This document shows positions 61,333 to 64,000 of a stretch of DNA of 64,000 nucleotides, piece by piece (within the stretch, counting starts at the first letter, position 1; every line of letters starts with the position of its first letter). Below the pieces are notes generated by a model. That model was not told where the DNA came from, did no database searches, and saw only the letters and a list, made by a program, of their open reading frames with translations. Source of the stretch: Dorea sp. 5-2 (GTDB taxonomy: Bacteria; Bacillota; Clostridia; Lachnospirales; Lachnospiraceae). Where the stretch lies: contig NZ_KE159723.1 in NCBI RefSeq assembly GCF_000403455.2, positions 14,548 through 78,547 of the forward strand, given 5' to 3'. Both the position numbers and the translations under genes were made by a program.

Positions 61333-63273
61333 ATGAGTGAAAAACCAAAGTATTATATGACAACGGCGATTGCCTATACGTCGGGGAAACCCCATATCGG
61401 CAACACCTATGAGATCGTCCTGGCAGATGCGGTCGCGAGATATAAGAGGAGCCAGGGATACGACGTATTCTTTCAGACAGGGACAGACGAACATGGACAG
61501 AAGATCGAGATGAAGGCGGAGGAAGCAGGTATTACGCCGAAAGAATATGTGGATCATGTGGCGGGAGAGATCCGCAGGATATGGGATCTGATGAATACTT
61601 CTTATGACAAATTTATCCGTACAACGGACGAGGATCATGAGAAGCAGGTGCAGAAGATATTCAAGAAACTGTATGATAAGGGAGATATCTACAAAGGATA
61701 TTATGAGGGGATGTACTGTACGCCTTGCGAGTCCTTCTTCACAGAGTCGCAGCTGGTGGACGGCAAGTGCCCGGATTGCGGACGTGAGGTGCAGCCTGCG
61801 AAGGAAGAGGCATATTTCTTCAAGATGAGTAAATACGCAGACCGCCTGATCGAGCATATCAATACGCATCCGGAGTTCATCCAGCCTGTATCACGCAAGA
61901 ATGAGATGATGAACAACTTCTTACTTCCGGGGCTGCAGGATCTGTGTGTATCCAGAACCTCATTCAAATGGGGAATTCCGGTGGATTTCGATCCGAAGCA
62001 CGTGGTCTATGTATGGCTGGACGCGCTGACGAACTATATTACCGGGATCGGGTATGAGTGCGATGGCGAGAGCACGGAACAGTTCAATAAGGATTGGCCG
62101 GCAGACCTGCATCTGATCGGGAAGGACATCATCCGTTTCCATACGATCTATTGGCCGATCTTCCTGATGGCGCTTGATCTTCCGCTTCCGAAACAGATCT
62201 TCGGGCATCCGTGGCTTTTGCAGGGAGACGGTAAGATGAGTAAGTCCAAGGGAAATGTACTGTATGCGGATGAACTGGTGGATTTCTTCGGGGTGGACGC
62301 AGTGCGTTATTTCGTGCTCCATGAGATGCCTTTTGAAAATGACGGCGTGATCACTTGGGAACTGATGGTGGAGCGGATGAATTCCGATCTTGCCAATACC
62401 CTGGGGAATCTGGTGAACCGGACGATCTCAATGACGAATAAATATTTCGGCGGTGCGGTGACAGATAAGGGCGCGGCTGACACAGAGGAAGAGCGCTGCG
62501 TGGATGCGGATTTGAAGGCTGTGGTTGAGAATACGCCGAAGGTGGTTGCGGCGAAGATGGATCACCTGCGGGTTGCAGATGCGATCACGGAAATATTCAA
62601 CCTGTTCAAGCGTTGTAATAAGTATATTGATGAGACGATGCCGTGGGTATTGGCGAAGGATGAGGCGAAGAAGGACCGTCTGGAGACGGTGCTCTGTCAC
62701 CTGCTTGAGAGTATCAAGGCAGGAGCTGTCCTGATCGAGCCCTTTATGCCCGAGACATCCGAACGTATCCTTAAGCAGTTAGGAGACGGAAAGGTGACGG
62801 AGAATCCGGAGATCCTGTTCGCCAGGCTGGACGTGGAGGAAGTGCTTAAGAAGGTGGAAGAACTTCATCCGCAGTCTGCGGGGGGAGCAGACGGAGCCGA
62901 AGCAGCGGGAGCAGACGATGCGGGCGTGATCGACATAGAGGCAAAGCCGGAGATTACCTTCGAGGATTTCGGGAAAATGCAGTTCCAGGTAGGCGAGATC
63001 ATCGCCTGTGAGGAAGTGAAGAAGTCAAGGAAGCTTCTCTGTTCCCAGGTGAAGATCGGCAGCCAGGTGAAGCAGATCGTGTCCGGGATCAAGGCGCATT
63101 ATAAACCGGAAGAGATGGTTGGCAAGAAGGTGATGGTGCTTGTGAATCTGAAACCGGCGAAGCTTGCCGGCGTGCTGTCCGAAGGAATGCTTTTGTGCGC
63201 GGAAGACGCGGAAGGGAACCTTGCGCTTATGACGCCTGAGAAGGAGATGCCGGCAGGAGCCGAGATCTGCTGA
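61333..63273 (+). CDS. metG: Methionine--tRNA ligase
   Basis: A 646-residue class I synthetase. GKPHIGNTYEIV is the HIGH-type motif, GKMSKSKGN the KMSKS loop; CTPCESFF and CPDCGREV form the zinc knuckle. A C-terminal EMAP-like tRNA-binding domain (FGKMQFQVGEIIACEEVKKS, IVSGIKAHY) follows an Ala/Gly-rich linker. ATG 61333 has GGGAGAAGGA upstream. Expression is controlled by the T-box leader. Confidence 0.95.
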   Translation: MSEKPKYYMTTAIAYTSGKPHIGNTYEIVLADAVARYKRSQGYDVFFQTGTDEHGQKIEMKAEEAGITPKEYVDHVAGEIRRIWDLMNTSYDKFIRTTDEDHEKQVQKIFKKLYDKGDIYKGYYEGMYCTPCESFFTESQLVDGKCPDCGREVQPAKEEAYFFKMSKYADRLIEHINTHPEFIQPVSRKNEMMNNFLLPGLQDLCVSRTSFKWGIPVDFDPKHVVYVWLDALTNYITGIGYECDGESTEQFNKDWPADLHLIGKDIIRFHTIYWPIFLMALDLPLPKQIFGHPWLLQGDGKMSKSKGNVLYADELVDFFGVDAVRYFVLHEMPFENDGVITWELMVERMNSDLANTLGNLVNRTISMTNKYFGGAVTDKGAADTEEERCVDADLKAVVENTPKVVAAKMDHLRVADAITEIFNLFKRCNKYIDETMPWVLAKDEAKKDRLETVLCHLLESIKAGAVLIEPFMPETSERILKQLGDGKVTENPEILFARLDVEEVLKKVEELHPQSAGGADGAEAAGADDAGVIDIEAKPEITFEDFGKMQFQVGEIIACEEVKKSRKLLCSQVKIGSQVKQIVSGIKAHYKPEEMVGKKVMVLVNLKPAKLAGVLSEGMLLCAEDAEGNLALMTPEKEMPAGAEIC

Positions 63274-63391
63274 TCATTTCCGCAAAGCAGCGAGCCGGGC
63301 AGCCGTGTCTGCATGGATGTCCGGCTTCTGCCGCGGGGCTTTGAATGCAGGGAAAACCCTGACAGATTAGGAAAAGAAAGGATATGATTTT

Positions 63392-64000
63392 ATGGAGAAG
63401 ATAAGAATCGGGATCGTTGGATATGGGAATATCGGAAGGGGCGTGGAGCTTGCCGTTGCCCGCAATGAAGATATGGAGCTGAAGGCAGTATTTACAAGGC
63501 GCGACCCTTCTTCTGTGAAGATACACACAAAGGGCGCTGCGGTAAAGCATATGGACGATATGCTGTCGATGAAGGACGAGATTGACGTTATGATGCTGTG
63601 CGGCGGTTCTGCGACGGATCTGCCGGTGATGGGCCCGCAGATCGCGGCGGATTTTAATACCATCGACAGCTTTGATACACATGCAAGGATTCCGGAGTAT
63701 TTCGAGAATGTAGACAAAGCAGCGAAAGCAGGGAAGAAGATCGGGATCATATCCGTAGGCTGGGATCCGGGAATGTTCTCTTTGAACCGTCTGTATGCGG
63801 AGTCTGTCCTGCCGCAGGGAAGCACCTATACATTCTGGGGCAAAGGCGTCAGCCAGGGGCATTCCGATGCGATCCGCAGAGTACAAGGTGTGAAGAACGG
63901 TATTCAGTATACGGTGCCGATCGAGGCGGCTGTGGAGCGTGTGAGAAGCGGAAGCGAGCCGGAACTTACCACAAGGGAGAAGCATCTGCGGGAATGTTAT
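63392..64000 (+). CDS. ddh: meso-Diaminopimelate D-dehydrogenase, cut by the window end
   Basis: The first 203 codons are present. IRIGIVGYGNIGRGVELAV is the NADP-binding fold; LCGGSATDLP, FDTHARIPEYF and SVGWDPGMFSLNRLYAE are typical of Ddh; FWGKGVSQGHSDAIRRVQGV is the substrate region. The enzyme makes meso-diaminopimelate from tetrahydrodipicolinate for peptidoglycan and lysine in one step. AAAGGA lies 9 nt before ATG 63392. Full length would be about 325 residues. Confidence 0.93.
   Translation, partial: MEKIRIGIVGYGNIGRGVELAVARNEDMELKAVFTRRDPSSVKIHTKGAAVKHMDDMLSMKDEIDVMMLCGGSATDLPVMGPQIAADFNTIDSFDTHARIPEYFENVDKAAKAGKKIGIISVGWDPGMFSLNRLYAESVLPQGSTYTFWGKGVSQGHSDAIRRVQGVKNGIQYTVPIEAAVERVRSGSEPELTTREKHLRECY

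Noticed and set aside
61192-61869. Minus-strand ORF of 225 codons
   Set aside because: Antisense of metG and its T-box terminator; no motif or ribosome site.
63227-63985. Minus-strand ORF of 252 codons at the right end
   Set aside because: Antisense of the ddh gene, which runs off the window on the plus strand and is clearly recognisable.
1-64000. CRISPR arrays
   Set aside because: No series of short repeats with regular spacers was seen; the palindromes near ORF6N genes are isolated and unevenly spaced.

Overview
The window reads as a chromosome segment of a gut-type anaerobic Firmicute, most likely a Lachnospiraceae relative (Dorea, Mediterraneibacter or Clostridium scindens-like). The support is the set of protein families seen (DUF4317, DUF4179, YitT, a vanG-type cluster, meso-diaminopimelate dehydrogenase, a T-box before metG), strong AGGAGG-like ribosome sites, moderate base composition and AT-rich accessory inserts. 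All product names come from reading motifs; no database search was run.

Left part (1-9.4 kb): a three-gene nitrogenase-like operon on the minus strand (one NifH-like reductase and two NifD/K-like subunits, 964-4300) runs head-on into, and overlaps, an ATP-binding protein of a polar amino acid type ABC transporter. Next come an ECF sigma factor with a DUF4179 membrane protein, a YitT family membrane protein, a small coiled-coil protein and an OmpR/histidine kinase pair.

Accessory and decayed part (9.4-29.5 kb): a transposase remnant is joined to an AraC-type DNA-binding domain. Upstream lies an AT-rich three-gene cassette of unknown function (10150-11748), then DUF4317, FluC, an EamA exporter with an AraC regulator, and the remains of sugar genes (GH127, GH94). 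A broken RelB/PIN toxin-antitoxin pair, a tag fragment and an IS4-like transposase remnant follow. Pieces of a conjugative transposon (excisionase-like HTH, TTRAP-like protein, sigma fragment) enclose an intact XRE plus ABC-three-component (SMEK, middle component, DUF2326 ATPase) system at 21876-25009. A decayed FtsX/BceB-like permease, an UPF0175/DUF3368 toxin-antitoxin pair and the 5' end of a probable class C group II intron complete this part.

Island at tRNA-Arg (29.4-41.3 kb): an intact tRNA-Arg(CCU) at the right end and a 41-nt copy of its 3' part plus terminator at the left end bound an 11.7-kb element. It carries two ORF6N gene copies, unusual palindromes, a truncated large serine recombinase and a complete vanG-type glycopeptide resistance cluster (vanR, vanS, vanG, vanXY, and vanT split into two ORFs). 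A 102-bp MITE with an 8-bp target duplication sits just upstream of vanR.

Right part (41.4-64 kb): a MerR regulator is divergent from an 1157-residue fusion of an old-yellow-enzyme/FAD reductase with an extended SDR, read from a 19-bp-spacer MerR-type promoter. A minus-strand type IV pilus locus (pilT, pilC, pilin-like proteins) continues a row of envelope genes (amidase, zinc-ribbon proteins, YARHG, transglutaminase). Then, on the plus strand, follow rsmA, citrate synthase, an alpha/beta hydrolase, two proteins of unknown function, T-box-controlled metG, and a ddh gene cut by the window end.
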